A DNA stretch of 64,000 nt from Clostridium nigeriense (GCF_900086595.1 NZ_LT575472.1:634579-698578), one strand, 5' to 3'; shown: positions 17,583 through 26,255, counted from the first letter of the stretch. Notes: generated by a model not told the origin, from the letters alone. Numbers and translations are program-made.

Positions 17583-17774
17583 TTATAGTACTTTTTTGAA
17601 ATAATAAAGATTAGAAGAATTTGAAGAATGAGCTTTTTTATTAATATTTTTACTAAATAATTTGTTAATAAAATCTTTAATGTTTATTTTAATTTGGTAA
17701 ATAAAAAGTAAAGGTTTAGAAGTGATCCTCTTTCGTTTAAAAATAAAATCAACATAAATAATTTTTCTATTCAT
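17583..17774 (-). CDS. Small basic protein, hypothetical
   Basis: A 63-residue frame upstream of ispF begins with ATG 7 bases after an AGGAG site, which is the main reason to accept it. The protein is very basic (many Lys and Arg), has no signal peptide, and opens MNRKIIYVDFIFKRKRI. The region is AT-rich, so chance is possible. It lies divergent from the sortase gene and 83 bases upstream of ispF on the same strand. No function is known to me. Confidence 0.45.
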   Translation of the reverse strand: MNRKIIYVDFIFKRKRITSKPLLFIYQIKINIKDFINKLFSKNINKKAHSSNSSNLYYFKKVL

Positions 17775-17862
17775 AAGTTACTCCTAAAGCATTAATGATT
17801 ATAAATGTTTATGTTATAATATATGATGAATCATTATAAAAGTTTATTGGGAGTTGAGAATA

Positions 17863-18468
17863 TTGAAAGAAAAGCTTAGAAGGCTAATAGGATTGATTTT
17901 AATAATTGTGGGACTGGCTATAATAGTATCAATTGTTTATAAAAAAATAGAGACATCAAAAAGACAAAAGGAACTTCAAAATATATTAGAGCAAGTTATT
18001 AATGAAGATCCAAAGGAATTATCTAAAGAAGAGGAAGAAAAGTTAATAAATGGATATAAGCCTATTGCTTTAATTGAAATCCCAAGTATAAATTTATCCC
18101 AAGGATTAGTTGAGGGAATTAGTGATGATGTTTTACAATATTATTTAGGACATTTTGAAAACTCAGCCAAGCCAGGTGAAAAAGGAAATTTTGCTGTAGC
18201 AGGACATAGAGTTTCAGATTACTCTGAAGCATTTGTAAATTTATATAAGGTTGAAATTGGTGATAAGGTGAATGTAAAGGCTAATAAGAAAGATTATGTT
18301 TATGAGGTTACAGAAAATTATATAGTATCACCTGATAGAGTAGATGTATTAGATAATACAGAAGATGCAACAATGACATTGGTAACTTGCACAGTAGGTG
18401 CTAAGGAAAGAGTTATAGTAAAAGGAAGATTAGTTGAAACTAAGGATTTACAAACTGGAGGAGAATAA
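17863..18468 (+). CDS. Class D-like sortase
   Basis: A membrane-anchored cysteine transpeptidase that links surface proteins to the cell wall or to each other. One N-terminal transmembrane helix (about residues 8-26) acts as a signal anchor, followed by a charged spacer and the sortase beta barrel. The catalytic histidine is in VAGHRVSDYSEA, the cysteine in TLVTCTV, and the arginine in RVIVKGR. At about 200 residues with TLVTC it fits the class D group of clostridia and bacilli. Two TTG starts are possible; 17863 has GGGAG at proper distance, while 17854 touches it. The next gene begins 4 bases after its stop. Confidence 0.88.
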   Translation: MKEKLRRLIGLILIIVGLAIIVSIVYKKIETSKRQKELQNILEQVINEDPKELSKEEEEKLINGYKPIALIEIPSINLSQGLVEGISDDVLQYYLGHFENSAKPGEKGNFAVAGHRVSDYSEAFVNLYKVEIGDKVNVKANKKDYVYEVTENYIVSPDRVDVLDNTEDATMTLVTCTVGAKERVIVKGRLVETKDLQTGGE

Positions 18469-18471
18469 TGA

Positions 18472-19467
18472 ATGGGTAGCTTTGAATATGATAAATATAA
18501 GTTTTCAATGAAGTCTCCGGCTAATTTAGCTTTAGATGATATAATTGAAAAGAGAGAAGAAGAAATAGAAAGATTAAAAGAGGACTTATTAAATTATAAA
18601 ATATTAATTAAAGATTTAATTCATGAAGAAACATCATATATTCTTAGAAATAAAATATTAAATATAGCTTACTTTATAATAGAAGAGGTTGAATTATTTG
18701 ATTACTTAAACTCTACAAAGAAGTTTCCAATAAATAGGTTATTGAAAAGAACACCTATAGATAAAGAGTTTTATCAAGAGTGGAAGGAACATATAATAAC
18801 GTATGTAGTAATACTATCTAATCCAAACTACAAGTATTTACAAGAATATATACAAATAGAAGAGGCTATTAATATTTTAGGTTCAGAAGAAATTATGCAA
18901 GTAAAAAGAGATGAAGAACATAGAGGAATAATACTTTCTAAAGGAATAAATTCTGCTATAATCTTAACTTCAAAAGGAGAGTTTATAAAAGTTAAAGCTG
19001 GAAAAGATAATAAGGTAGGAGAAGACTATATTGGCAAAGAAAGCTTTAAATTAAAGAAGTATAAATTACAAATATCAATTTTTCTTACTATAATAGTAGC
19101 TGTCCTTATAATAGGGTTAGTTCAATATAAATTAATAGATAAAACTATTGTTATAGAGACAACGTCAGCAATTACTTTAGAAGTTAATAAATTTGATAAA
19201 ATAATAGATGCCTATACCCAAACTGAAAAGGGAAATAAGATGTTAGAGGTATTAAATATAAATAATTCTGAAATAGATACTTCAATTAAAGAAATTTTAA
19301 ATTATGCCATTGATAATGAAATGATACCTGATGAGGGATTTTTAATAACTATAACAGGAAAGCCATTAAAGTACAATGCATTAGAAAAAACAGAAAAATT
19401 TATTGAAGAAAAAGAGTTAAAGGTTAAATTAAATAATTCTGGAGATGAACATAAAGTAAGTCCTTAA
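18472..19467 (+). CDS. Membrane protein fusing a SigI C-terminal-like domain to an RsgI anti-sigma domain
   Basis: This 331-residue protein has three parts. Residues about 12-128 resemble the C-terminal domain of sigma-I ([20 protein letters not shown], then [12 protein letters not shown], then [20 protein letters not shown]). Residues about 142-183 form an RsgI-type anti-sigma segment ([20 protein letters not shown], then [12 protein letters not shown]). A transmembrane helix (about 197-219) leads to an external RsgI-like domain with [16 protein letters not shown]. Sigma region 2 is absent. In Bacillus, sigI and rsgI are separate adjacent genes, so this looks like a fusion. It is translationally close to the sortase gene (GGAGGAG site inside the sortase end), suggesting linked cell-surface control. 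Domain calls are from memory of the families. Confidence 0.75.
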   Translation: MGSFEYDKYKFSMKSPANLALDDIIEKREEEIERLKEDLLNYKILIKDLIHEETSYILRNKILNIAYFIIEEVELFDYLNSTKKFPINRLLKRTPIDKEFYQEWKEHIITYVVILSNPNYKYLQEYIQIEEAINILGSEEIMQVKRDEEHRGIILSKGINSAIILTSKGEFIKVKAGKDNKVGEDYIGKESFKLKKYKLQISIFLTIIVAVLIIGLVQYKLIDKTIVIETTSAITLEVNKFDKIIDAYTQTEKGNKMLEVLNINNSEIDTSIKEILNYAIDNEMIPDEGFLITITGKPLKYNALEKTEKFIEEKELKVKLNNSGDEHKVSP

Positions 19468-19484
19468 AAATAAAAGGTGGTAAT

Positions 19485-20255
19485 ATGAATCAAGATAATA
19501 AATACGTAATAGTACATAAAGAAAGAGGTCCTGAAATAAGATTAAATAAATTTATAAGTGAAACAGGTTTTTGCTCAAGAAGAGAAGCTGATAAGCTTAT
19601 AGAAAGTGGGAGAGTAACTGTAGATGGAATAAAAGCAGTTATGGGAACTAAGGTTAAAGAAAGTGCAAATGTAAAGGTAGATGGAAAACCTATTAAAAAA
19701 GTAGAGGAATTAGTGTATATTGCTTTAAATAAACCAGTTGGAATAACTTGTACTACTGAAAAAAAAGTTAAAGGTAATATAGTTGATTTTGTAAATCATG
19801 AAAAAAGAATATTTCCAATTGGAAGATTAGATAAGGACTCTCAAGGATTAATTTTATTAACTAACGATGGAGATATAGTTAATAAAATTCTAAGAGCTGG
19901 TAATAATCACGAAAAAGAATATATAGTAACTGTTGATAAACCTATAAACAATAAGTTTATTAAAGATATGTCAAATGGTGTTAAGATTTTAGGTACTATA
20001 ACTAAGAAGTGTATTGTTAATAAGATAAATGAAAGAACTTTTAGAATTATATTAACACAAGGAATGAATAGACAAATAAGAAGAATGTGTGAAGCCTTAG
20101 GATATAGTGTAGTAAAGCTAAATAGAATTAGAATAATGAATATAAAGCTAGGTAATTTAAAAATTGGTAGTTGGAGAAATCTAACGGATGATGAATTAAA
20201 AAAATTAAATTCATTAATAAGCACTTCAGGAAAAACAAAAGAAGTTGATGAATAA
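19485..20255 (+). CDS. rluF: rRNA pseudouridine synthase, RluF/RsuA family
   Basis: Makes pseudouridine in 23S rRNA. The N-terminal S4 RNA-binding domain (about residues 18-75, [20 protein letters not shown]) is followed by the catalytic domain with the active aspartate in [18 protein letters not shown] (about residues 109-126) and the C-terminal [16 protein letters not shown] motif. The extended GITCT loop and overall pattern favour RluF over RsuA or RluB, but paralogues are hard to separate by eye. It starts 17 bases after the SigI-C/RsgI fusion gene, so it may be the last gene of that transcript. Confidence 0.88.
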   Translation: MNQDNKYVIVHKERGPEIRLNKFISETGFCSRREADKLIESGRVTVDGIKAVMGTKVKESANVKVDGKPIKKVEELVYIALNKPVGITCTTEKKVKGNIVDFVNHEKRIFPIGRLDKDSQGLILLTNDGDIVNKILRAGNNHEKEYIVTVDKPINNKFIKDMSNGVKILGTITKKCIVNKINERTFRIILTQGMNRQIRRMCEALGYSVVKLNRIRIMNIKLGNLKIGSWRNLTDDELKKLNSLISTSGKTKEVDE

Positions 20256-20343
20256 TAAGATTATTATGATAAAATAACTAGAAATAGTCTGTATATTATA
20301 AAAGAATGTAATATATGGACTATTTTTTTCATTATCAAAAAAG

Positions 20344-20713
20344 TTATCCACAGGCTTTAAAGTAGCATTATATAAAGGTTTATGGACAAGAATAAAATCT
20401 AAATATAAAAATGTAAAAATAAAATATGACTTTACGCACATAATCCACAAGACCATGTGGATAAGTTGTGTAAAGAGTGTTGAAAGCTATGTTAATAATT
20501 ATCAACATATTGCAGATAATATAATAATGTAAAAATTAATAAAAATAATAATTTTCAAAAATATTATGTGTATATAGGAGAAAATCATATGAAGAGAATC
20601 TATAAAATACTTATAATTACCTTTATAACAATAAATATATTCAGTAGTTATCCACATGCTATGTTGATATATATTAATAAAATTAATGTCGAAAACCCAA
20701 TTCTTGTGGATAA
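20344..20713. promoter_or_regulatory. DnaA-box cluster
   Basis: Four perfect DnaA boxes (TTATCCACA or its complement) occur at 20344-20352 (+), 20456-20464 (-), 20648-20656 (+) and 20705-20713 (-). One-mismatch boxes lie at 20380 (TTATGGACA), 20432 (TTACGCACA), 20441 (TAATCCACA) and 20499 (TTATCAACA). The first six of the eight are in the 333-base gap before the DUF4163 gene and the last two in its 5' end. No dnaA or dnaN is nearby, so this is not the usual oriC. The gap otherwise holds only AT-rich DNA and the ribosome site. Confidence 0.75.
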
Positions 20714-21293
20714 AGTTATAAAAGAAAAGACTAACTTTATAAATATCGATGTAGAAATTCCTCAAATTGTGGGACTAATAAACAAAGAAAAAGAAAATAA
20801 TATAAATAATGAAATTTTAAGTTGGGCTAATAATTGGATAAAGGATACAAAAGATACAAGTAATGAATTAAAGCCTACTATTCCTTATGAAATGCAATCA
20901 AGATATGTATTAACTAATGATAAAGAAATATTGAGTTTTTACATAGATTATTATCAATTTAGTGGTGGAGCTCATGGAATAACAACTAGAAATATGTATA
21001 ACATTAATATTAATACTGGAGATAAGGTAATGTTAAAGGATTTATTTCAGGAAGGATATGATTATAAGACTTTTATAAATAATGAAATTTATAAAGAAAT
21101 TAATAAGCATCCTGAATATTACTTTACAGGAAAAGAAGGATTTAACGGAATTAAGGATGATCAAGGCTTCTATATAAATAATGAAAAAATAATAATACAT
21201 TTTCCTTATTATGAAATAGCTCCATATGTTACAGGAATGCCAGAGTTTGAAATTGATTATAAGATAAATACTAATTTATTGAAACAAAGTTAA
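20589..21293 (+). CDS. Exported DUF4163/DUF3298 domain protein
   Basis: This 234-residue protein has an N-terminal hydrophobic segment (ILIITFITINIFSSYPHAM) acting as a signal peptide or anchor, a DUF4163-like region and a C-terminal DUF3298 domain with FSGGAHGITTRNMYNINI and LKDLFQEGYDYK. The same pair occurs in RsiV and in the N-terminus of PdaC, where RsiV binds lysozyme. No sigma partner or deacetylase domain is present here, so it is probably a free envelope protein. I chose ATG 20589 because AGGAG precedes it by 8 bases; an in-frame ATG at 20568 lacks a site. Two perfect DnaA boxes lie within its first 130 bases. Confidence 0.78.
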   Translation: MKRIYKILIITFITINIFSSYPHAMLIYINKINVENPILVDKVIKEKTNFINIDVEIPQIVGLINKEKENNINNEILSWANNWIKDTKDTSNELKPTIPYEMQSRYVLTNDKEILSFYIDYYQFSGGAHGITTRNMYNININTGDKVMLKDLFQEGYDYKTFINNEIYKEINKHPEYYFTGKEGFNGIKDDQGFYINNEKIIIHFPYYEIAPYVTGMPEFEIDYKINTNLLKQS

Positions 21294-21332
21294 TAAATAA
21301 TTAAAATCACAATTAGAAAACAATAAAAAGTA

Positions 21333-21420
21333 TTAAAATATCATATCCAGGACGTAGCAAGCCTCAAGTCACTTTGCTATGATATTTTAACACTTCCAAA
21401 GTGAAGAGCGGAAATTATAA
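21333..21420. repeat. Convergent-gene repeat, copy A
   Basis: A perfect 13-bp outer stem (21333-21345 with 21378-21390) encloses a core with CAAGTCAC, and is followed by GGAAATTATAAAAA near 21410. The same order of elements recurs at 43749 with different outer stem sequence. It lies between the DUF4163 gene and the converging Ca2+/Mn2+ ATPase gene. Function unknown. Confidence 0.6.
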
Positions 21421-21421
21421 A

Positions 21422-21457
21422 AATAAGAAACTCTTGAGTTATCAAAAGTTTCTTATT
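21422..21457. terminator. Hairpin between convergent genes
   Basis: AATAAGAAACT and AGTTTCTTATT form an 11-bp stem with a 14-base loop, flanked by A- and T-rich DNA, next to repeat copy A. Confidence 0.6.
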
Positions 21458-21495
21458 AAATTTAATTTGAGTAATTTGGAACAAATTACATCCTT

Positions 21496-21531
21496 AATTA
21501 TACATTTTTAATTTTAAATTCTACATTTAAA
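21496..21531. repeat. AT-rich interspersed repeat fragment
   Basis: The motif family ATTnTACATTnTACATTAA appears here (ATTATACATTTTTAATTTT, then ATTCTACATTT), related to copies at 11561, 36241, 39432 and 60433. Confidence 0.4.
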
Positions 21532-21552
21532 AAAGGCACTTAGTGCCTTTTT

Positions 21553-24216
21553 TTACGCCACTTGGCTAATATTTTCTTTTTCTTCAGTAATATTTTCTTT
21601 AGAAGGTTTATTTCTGTTATAAAGGTCTCTTATAACTTTAACTACTTGGATTATTAAAGTTGGAATAAAGGCAAATAAGTAAATATAACCTATTTGTGAG
21701 CCTGTTAATGGAGCAACTTCAAATAATCTTTGTAAAAATGGTACAAATAAAACTGAATTTAATAGTAATAATCCTACACCAAAGGCCATCCAACTATATC
21801 TATTGGAGAATAATCCTATAGAGAATATAGATTTATCTCCTCTACAGTTGAATCCATGGAATAATCTTGCTAAGCAAAGTGTTGAAAATGCCATAGTTGA
21901 AGCAACATTACTATCAGTCTTTAAACCCACATAGAAAGCTGCTAAAGTAAATATAGAAATAACTAAACCTTCAAGAAGTATTTCATATACAAAATCTTTA
22001 GATAAAATTGAAGAATTTCTTGATCTTGGTTTATCTTTTAATAAATCTTTTTTTGATTGTTCCATACCTATTGCAATAGCAGGTAAGCTATCTGTTAGAA
22101 GATTTATAAATAGTAAATGTACTGCATGGAATGGCATTGGTAGAGCCATTATTGAAGTATATAGTACTGATAATATACCAGAAGTATTACCTGATAATAA
22201 AAACTTAATAGAATTTTTAATATTCTTATAAATATTTCTTCCATTAGCAACAGATTTAACTATAGTTGCAAAGTTATCATCTGTTAATATTACAGATGCA
22301 GCATCTTTTGAAACTTCTGTTCCTGTAATTCCCATTGCAATACCAATATCAGCTTGTTTTAATGCAGGAGCATCATTAACACCATCACCAGTCATAGCTA
22401 CAATTTCATTGTTTTCTTGGAAAGCTCTAACTATTCTTATTTTATGTTCTGGAGAAACTCTTGCATAAACTGAAATATGCTCTATGTTTTCTTTTAATTC
22501 TTCATCTGTCATCTTATCTAACTCAATACCTTCGATAGCTCTATCTCCATCTCTTAAGATACCAATTTGCTTTGCAATTGCAGAAGCAGTGATCTTATGA
22601 TCACCAGTAATCATAACAGGTTTAATACCGGCAGTTATACAATCTCTAACAGCTGCAGCAGATTCTTCTCTTGGAGGATCTATCATAGATATAAGTCCAA
22701 TGAAGGTATAATTATTTTCATCTTCAAGGGATAAGCAACTTGCACAAGGAACTTCCTTGTATGCAAAGGCTAAAACTCTTAAACCACTTTGAGATAATTG
22801 TTTATTAGCATTTATTATATTTTGCTTATCTTCATAAGTTATATCCCTAACCCCTGAAGAAGTTTTTATTTTTACAATTCTATCTAAAAGCACATCAAAA
22901 GCACCCTTAGTAAAAATTAAATATTTATCGTCAAAATGATGAAGTGTACTCATAAGCTTTCTATCAGAGTCAAAAGGTATTTCTTCTAATCTAGCGTAAT
23001 TTTTTCTTATTTCAGCTTCATCTAATGATAATTTATGTCCTAAGTTAACTAATGCAACTTCAGTTGGGTCACCTATTTCAACGCCATCTTTTGATGTTGA
23101 GTCATTACATAATATGGAACTAGAAACTAAATAATTTGAAAGTTCATCTTTAATATCTAAATCTTCACCATCAATTAATTTATTATCTAAAAATACTTTT
23201 TTAACAGTCATTTTATTTTGAGTTAATGTTCCAGTCTTGTCTGAACAAATAACTGAAACTGAACCTAAACCTTCAACAGCTCTAAGCTTCTTTACTATAG
23301 CATTTTCTTTAGCCATTTTTTGTGTTCCAAGAGCTAGTACAATTGTTACTATTGAGCTTAAAGCTTCTGGAATAGCAGCAACAGCTAAGGCAACAGCAAA
23401 CATAAGAGAGTCTAGTATAGTAGTTCCTCTATAAAGACTAAGGCCAAAAACTAATACACAAACAGCTAAGATACCAAAGGCAAGTTTTTTACTAAAATCA
23501 TCTAAGCTAACTTGAAGAGGTGTTTGCTTTTCTTGAGTTTCTTCCATTAAGTTAGCAATTTTACCAATCTCAGTATTCATACCAGTTCCAGTAACTACTA
23601 CTAATGCTCTACCATAAGTAACAAGGGATCCTGAGAATACCATATTTTTTTGATCACCTAAAGCAATCTCTTCTTTTTCAATAGTATCAACAAATTTATT
23701 TACACTTTCTGACTCACCAGTTAGAGAACTTTCATTAACTTGAAGTGAGAAGTTTTCAATTATTCTACCATCAGCAGAAATCATATCCCCAGCCTCTAAT
23801 ATTAAAATGTCTCCAGGAACTATTTCCTTAGAAGGAATTTCAACCTTCTTACCATTTCTATATACTTTAGCACTAGGAGCTGATAAAGCTTTTAAACTAT
23901 CTAAGGACTGTTCAGCTTTAAAATGTTGTACTGTTCCTAATATAGCATTAAGAATAATTACAGCAAAAATAACTAAAGTACTTTCTAAGCTACCAGTTAT
24001 TGCAGAGATAATTGCTGCTGCAATTAAAATTAATACTAATAAATCTTTAAATTGACTTAAGAATACTTGAAGAACAGTTTGTTTCTTTTTTTCAGTTAGT
24101 TGGTTAAGACCGAACTTTTCAAGATTTTCACTTAGTTGCTTGTCCGATAAACCATCTTTAGAAACATTAAATTCTTTTAATACTTCTTCATAAGGTTTTG
24201 AAAAATAATTTTTCAT
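21553..24216 (-). CDS. Cation-exporting P-type ATPase, Ca2+/Mn2+ type (MgtA/YoaB-like)
   Basis: This 887-residue P2-type ATPase pumps divalent cations out using ATP. It has the N-terminal cation ATPase domain, the TGES actuator motif, phosphorylation site SDKTGTLT, the hinge TGDGVNDAP and about ten transmembrane helices. The M4 ion-binding motif reads PEALSSIV instead of the calcium-pump PEGLP, the form I associate with Mn2+/Ca2+ exporters controlled by yybP-ykoY riboswitches. Such a riboswitch is directly upstream, so Mn2+ export is the best guess. I chose ATG 24216 because GGAGG lies 8 bases before it; the TTG at 24231 overlaps that site. Confidence 0.92.
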   Translation of the reverse strand: MKNYFSKPYEEVLKEFNVSKDGLSDKQLSENLEKFGLNQLTEKKKQTVLQVFLSQFKDLLVLILIAAAIISAITGSLESTLVIFAVIILNAILGTVQHFKAEQSLDSLKALSAPSAKVYRNGKKVEIPSKEIVPGDILILEAGDMISADGRIIENFSLQVNESSLTGESESVNKFVDTIEKEEIALGDQKNMVFSGSLVTYGRALVVVTGTGMNTEIGKIANLMEETQEKQTPLQVSLDDFSKKLAFGILAVCVLVFGLSLYRGTTILDSLMFAVALAVAAIPEALSSIVTIVLALGTQKMAKENAIVKKLRAVEGLGSVSVICSDKTGTLTQNKMTVKKVFLDNKLIDGEDLDIKDELSNYLVSSSILCNDSTSKDGVEIGDPTEVALVNLGHKLSLDEAEIRKNYARLEEIPFDSDRKLMSTLHHFDDKYLIFTKGAFDVLLDRIVKIKTSSGVRDITYEDKQNIINANKQLSQSGLRVLAFAYKEVPCASCLSLEDENNYTFIGLISMIDPPREESAAAVRDCITAGIKPVMITGDHKITASAIAKQIGILRDGDRAIEGIELDKMTDEELKENIEHISVYARVSPEHKIRIVRAFQENNEIVAMTGDGVNDAPALKQADIGIAMGITGTEVSKDAASVILTDDNFATIVKSVANGRNIYKNIKNSIKFLLSGNTSGILSVLYTSIMALPMPFHAVHLLFINLLTDSLPAIAIGMEQSKKDLLKDKPRSRNSSILSKDFVYEILLEGLVISIFTLAAFYVGLKTDSNVASTMAFSTLCLARLFHGFNCRGDKSIFSIGLFSNRYSWMAFGVGLLLLNSVLFVPFLQRLFEVAPLTGSQIGYIYLFAFIPTLIIQVVKVIRDLYNRNKPSKENITEEKENISQVA

Positions 24217-24281
24217 TAATGATTCCTCCAAACTTTAATAATAAAATTTTTTATAAATCCATGAGTCTTTAATAAGAGTTT

Positions 24282-24345
24282 CATAAAAAAAGAGAGACTC
24301 TTAATACAATTTTTATATGAATATAAAAACTGTATTAAAAGTCTC
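24282..24345 (-). terminator. Terminator of the Mn2+ riboswitch
   Basis: A stem of about 25 bp (arms near 24294-24318 and 24321-24345) is followed on the minus strand by TCTTTTTTT. It overlaps the aptamer 3' strand (GAGAC), as needed for switching. Confidence 0.85.
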
Positions 24346-24425
24346 GTAACCAAATTGGTATATAACACCAGACCTAAAGGCCGCGAATGTTGACGTTATA
24401 TTTTTTACTACTCCCTCTTAATGGA
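24338..24425 (-). ncRNA. yybP-ykoY manganese riboswitch
   Basis: On the minus strand the leader carries the motif hallmarks: GAGGGAGTAG, then CGTCAACATTCG, then GGTCTGGTG, and TTACGAGAC closing the aptamer. This family binds Mn2+ and turns genes on when Mn2+ is high. It precedes the P-type ATPase gene and overlaps a terminator, so it likely works by transcription antitermination. Confidence 0.9.
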
Positions 24426-24444
24426 ATATTTAGTTTATATTTTA

Positions 24445-24473
24445 ATTCTATGATGAATTAAAAAAAATGTCAA
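24445..24473 (-). promoter_or_regulatory. Promoter of the Mn2+ riboswitch leader
   Basis: On the minus strand TTGACA (24473-24468), a 17-base spacer and TAGAAT (24450-24445) lie about 20 bases before the aptamer. Confidence 0.8.
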
Positions 24474-24560
24474 TATATAATATTTGTATTTTCTAAAATT
24501 TCACAAAAAATAATACACCGCATAATATATAACATAGTATTTACATGGAGTTGAAAATTA

Positions 24561-25628
24561 TTGATATACGGGCTAATATTAGCAGGAGGAAAAGGTACTA
24601 GACTTTATCCTTTATCTAGATCCGCAAGGCCTAAACAATTTTTAAAAGTAATTAATAACAAAAGTTTTCTACAAAATACAGTAGATAGAGTATCACCATT
24701 AATTAATAAAGAAAATATTTATATAGTTACTAACAAAGAGTATGAGGATAAAGTAAAGGTAGAACTAGGAAACATTAATTCAGGCAATATTTTCACAGAG
24801 CCAAAGAATAAGGAAACTGCAACATGTATTGGTTTATCAGCTGTTAAATTATTAAAAAAAGATAACGATGCTATTATGGTTGTTTTACCTTCTGACCACC
24901 ATATAGAAAATGAAAAGGTGTATATTGAAACATTATCTCAGGCTGTAGAGATTGCGAATAAAAGAAGAGGCATAGTAACTCTAGGAATAACCCCTACAAG
25001 AGCAGAAACTGGTTATGGGTATATTGAGATGGGACAAAGACTTCAATCTGATATACCTACGTATAAGGTAGCAAGATTTACAGAAAAACCTAACTTAGAG
25101 GTAGCAAAGGATTTTCTTTTAAAAGGAAGTTATTTGTGGAACTCTGGAATGTTTATATTTAGAGCAGATGTAATACTAAGAGAAATAGAAAAATATCTTC
25201 CAAAGCTATATAAATCCTTAATGGAAATTTATAAGCATATAGGAGAAGAGGATGAAGAAGAAGTTATTAATGAACAATATTCATTAATAGATGGAATATC
25301 TATAGATTTTGGTGTTATGCAAAAAACAAGAAAAGCCTATGTTATTAAAAGTGATTTCATTTGGGATGATATAGGTAGTTTTTCAGCTTTAAGTAGATAT
25401 TTAGGAGAAGAAAAGAATAATAAAGCAAGTGATAATGTATATCTTCAAGATAGTGAAAACTGTGCAGTTTTTGGAGAAAAAAATTTAATTATAGGCTTTG
25501 GATTAAAAGACTTAATAGTTGTAGATGCTGGAGACGTTATATTGATTATGGATAAAAATAAGGAGCAAGAAATTAAGCACTTATTAAATGATATAATTGA
25601 TGAAGGTAAGTATAGAGATTTTATGTAA
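24561..25628 (+). CDS. manC: Mannose-1-phosphate guanylyltransferase
   Basis: Makes GDP-mannose from mannose-1-phosphate and GTP for cell-surface glycans. The nucleotidyltransferase motif LILAGGKGTRLYPLSR opens the protein, followed by VVLPSDHHIEN, the FTEKPN loop and FGVMQKT. At 355 residues it is the short form with no C-terminal mannose-6-phosphate isomerase domain. It starts with TTG behind GGAG at 10 bases; no ATG is available before the glycine-rich loop. It is monocistronic between the divergent Mn2+ riboswitch and a strong terminator. No other GDP-mannose genes are in the window. Confidence 0.9.
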   Translation: MIYGLILAGGKGTRLYPLSRSARPKQFLKVINNKSFLQNTVDRVSPLINKENIYIVTNKEYEDKVKVELGNINSGNIFTEPKNKETATCIGLSAVKLLKKDNDAIMVVLPSDHHIENEKVYIETLSQAVEIANKRRGIVTLGITPTRAETGYGYIEMGQRLQSDIPTYKVARFTEKPNLEVAKDFLLKGSYLWNSGMFIFRADVILREIEKYLPKLYKSLMEIYKHIGEEDEEEVINEQYSLIDGISIDFGVMQKTRKAYVIKSDFIWDDIGSFSALSRYLGEEKNNKASDNVYLQDSENCAVFGEKNLIIGFGLKDLIVVDAGDVILIMDKNKEQEIKHLLNDIIDEGKYRDFM

Positions 25629-25661
25629 ATTAAATTATCTGTGATAAGAGATGATTTGTAA

Positions 25662-25710
25662 AAATTAAGGTTATAATTTAAACGTAAGTTTAAGTTATAA
25701 CCTTAATTTA
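25662..25710 (+). terminator. Terminator after manC
   Basis: A long, nearly continuous inverted repeat (AAATTAAGGTTATAA with TTATAACCTTAATTT, plus an inner TTTAAAC/GTTTAA pair) with a T-rich 3' side. Confidence 0.75.
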
Positions 25711-25822
25711 ATTTTATGAGTTTTTAAGTTTATATATATGAATTTTTTTATGTAAACATATTCTATATAAGTTATGATAAAATATACATATAGTAGTATG
25801 AGTATTAAAGGGGGAAGAGCAT

Positions 25823-26215
25823 TTGGGTAAAGGAATTAGCATTCAATGTAGGAAATGCGGCTTTAGTGCTACATTATTCGAAGGATTGGGTAGTCGAACT
25901 AAAGAATTTGAAGACTTTAGAAAAAGTCTAAATAAGAAGGATAATGAATTTATAGAGTATATATTAAACAAAGGTACTACAAAAGAAATAAAACATCGTA
26001 ACTCTTATGGTAAATGCAATAAATGTGGTGATTTATCTACAATTAATTATGTTGAAATTAAATATGATGAAAATAAATCCTTTACTTTAGAACATAAATG
26101 TCATGTTTGTGAAGGATTCTATAAAGCAATTACAATGGAAGAATTATTAAATAGCAATTGTCCATCTTGTAATTATGAAAAATTTGATAGCTTTATGATG
26201 ATGGACTGGGATTGA
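25823..26215 (+). CDS. Zinc-ribbon protein of unknown function
   Basis: A 130-residue cytosolic protein with four CxxC pairs: CRKC (about residue 10), CNKC (about 69), CHVC (about 94) and CPSC (about 112). This suggests two zinc ribbons. The start is TTG behind AAAGGGGG. The region between the first and second pairs is charged and helical. It is monocistronic, flanked by terminators on both sides, with a likely -10 near 25782 (AAAATATAC). The family is not one I can name, though small multi-CxxC proteins of this kind are common in clostridia. Confidence 0.7.
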   Translation: MGKGISIQCRKCGFSATLFEGLGSRTKEFEDFRKSLNKKDNEFIEYILNKGTTKEIKHRNSYGKCNKCGDLSTINYVEIKYDENKSFTLEHKCHVCEGFYKAITMEELLNSNCPSCNYEKFDSFMMMDWD

Positions 26216-26255
26216 TTAAATAGGAAAATTATCTTAATGAATATTAAACTAATTT

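Noticed and set aside
18472..18520. A lost sigma region 2 upstream of the SigI-C/RsgI fusion, as a frameshifted pseudogene.
   Set aside because: The upstream sequence is an intact sortase ending 4 bases before the start, so no remnant is present.
20256..20588. DnaA boxes suggested a chromosomal or plasmid origin of replication.
   Set aside because: No dnaA, dnaN or rep gene is present and genes on both sides are ordinary core genes, so only a DnaA-box cluster is claimed.
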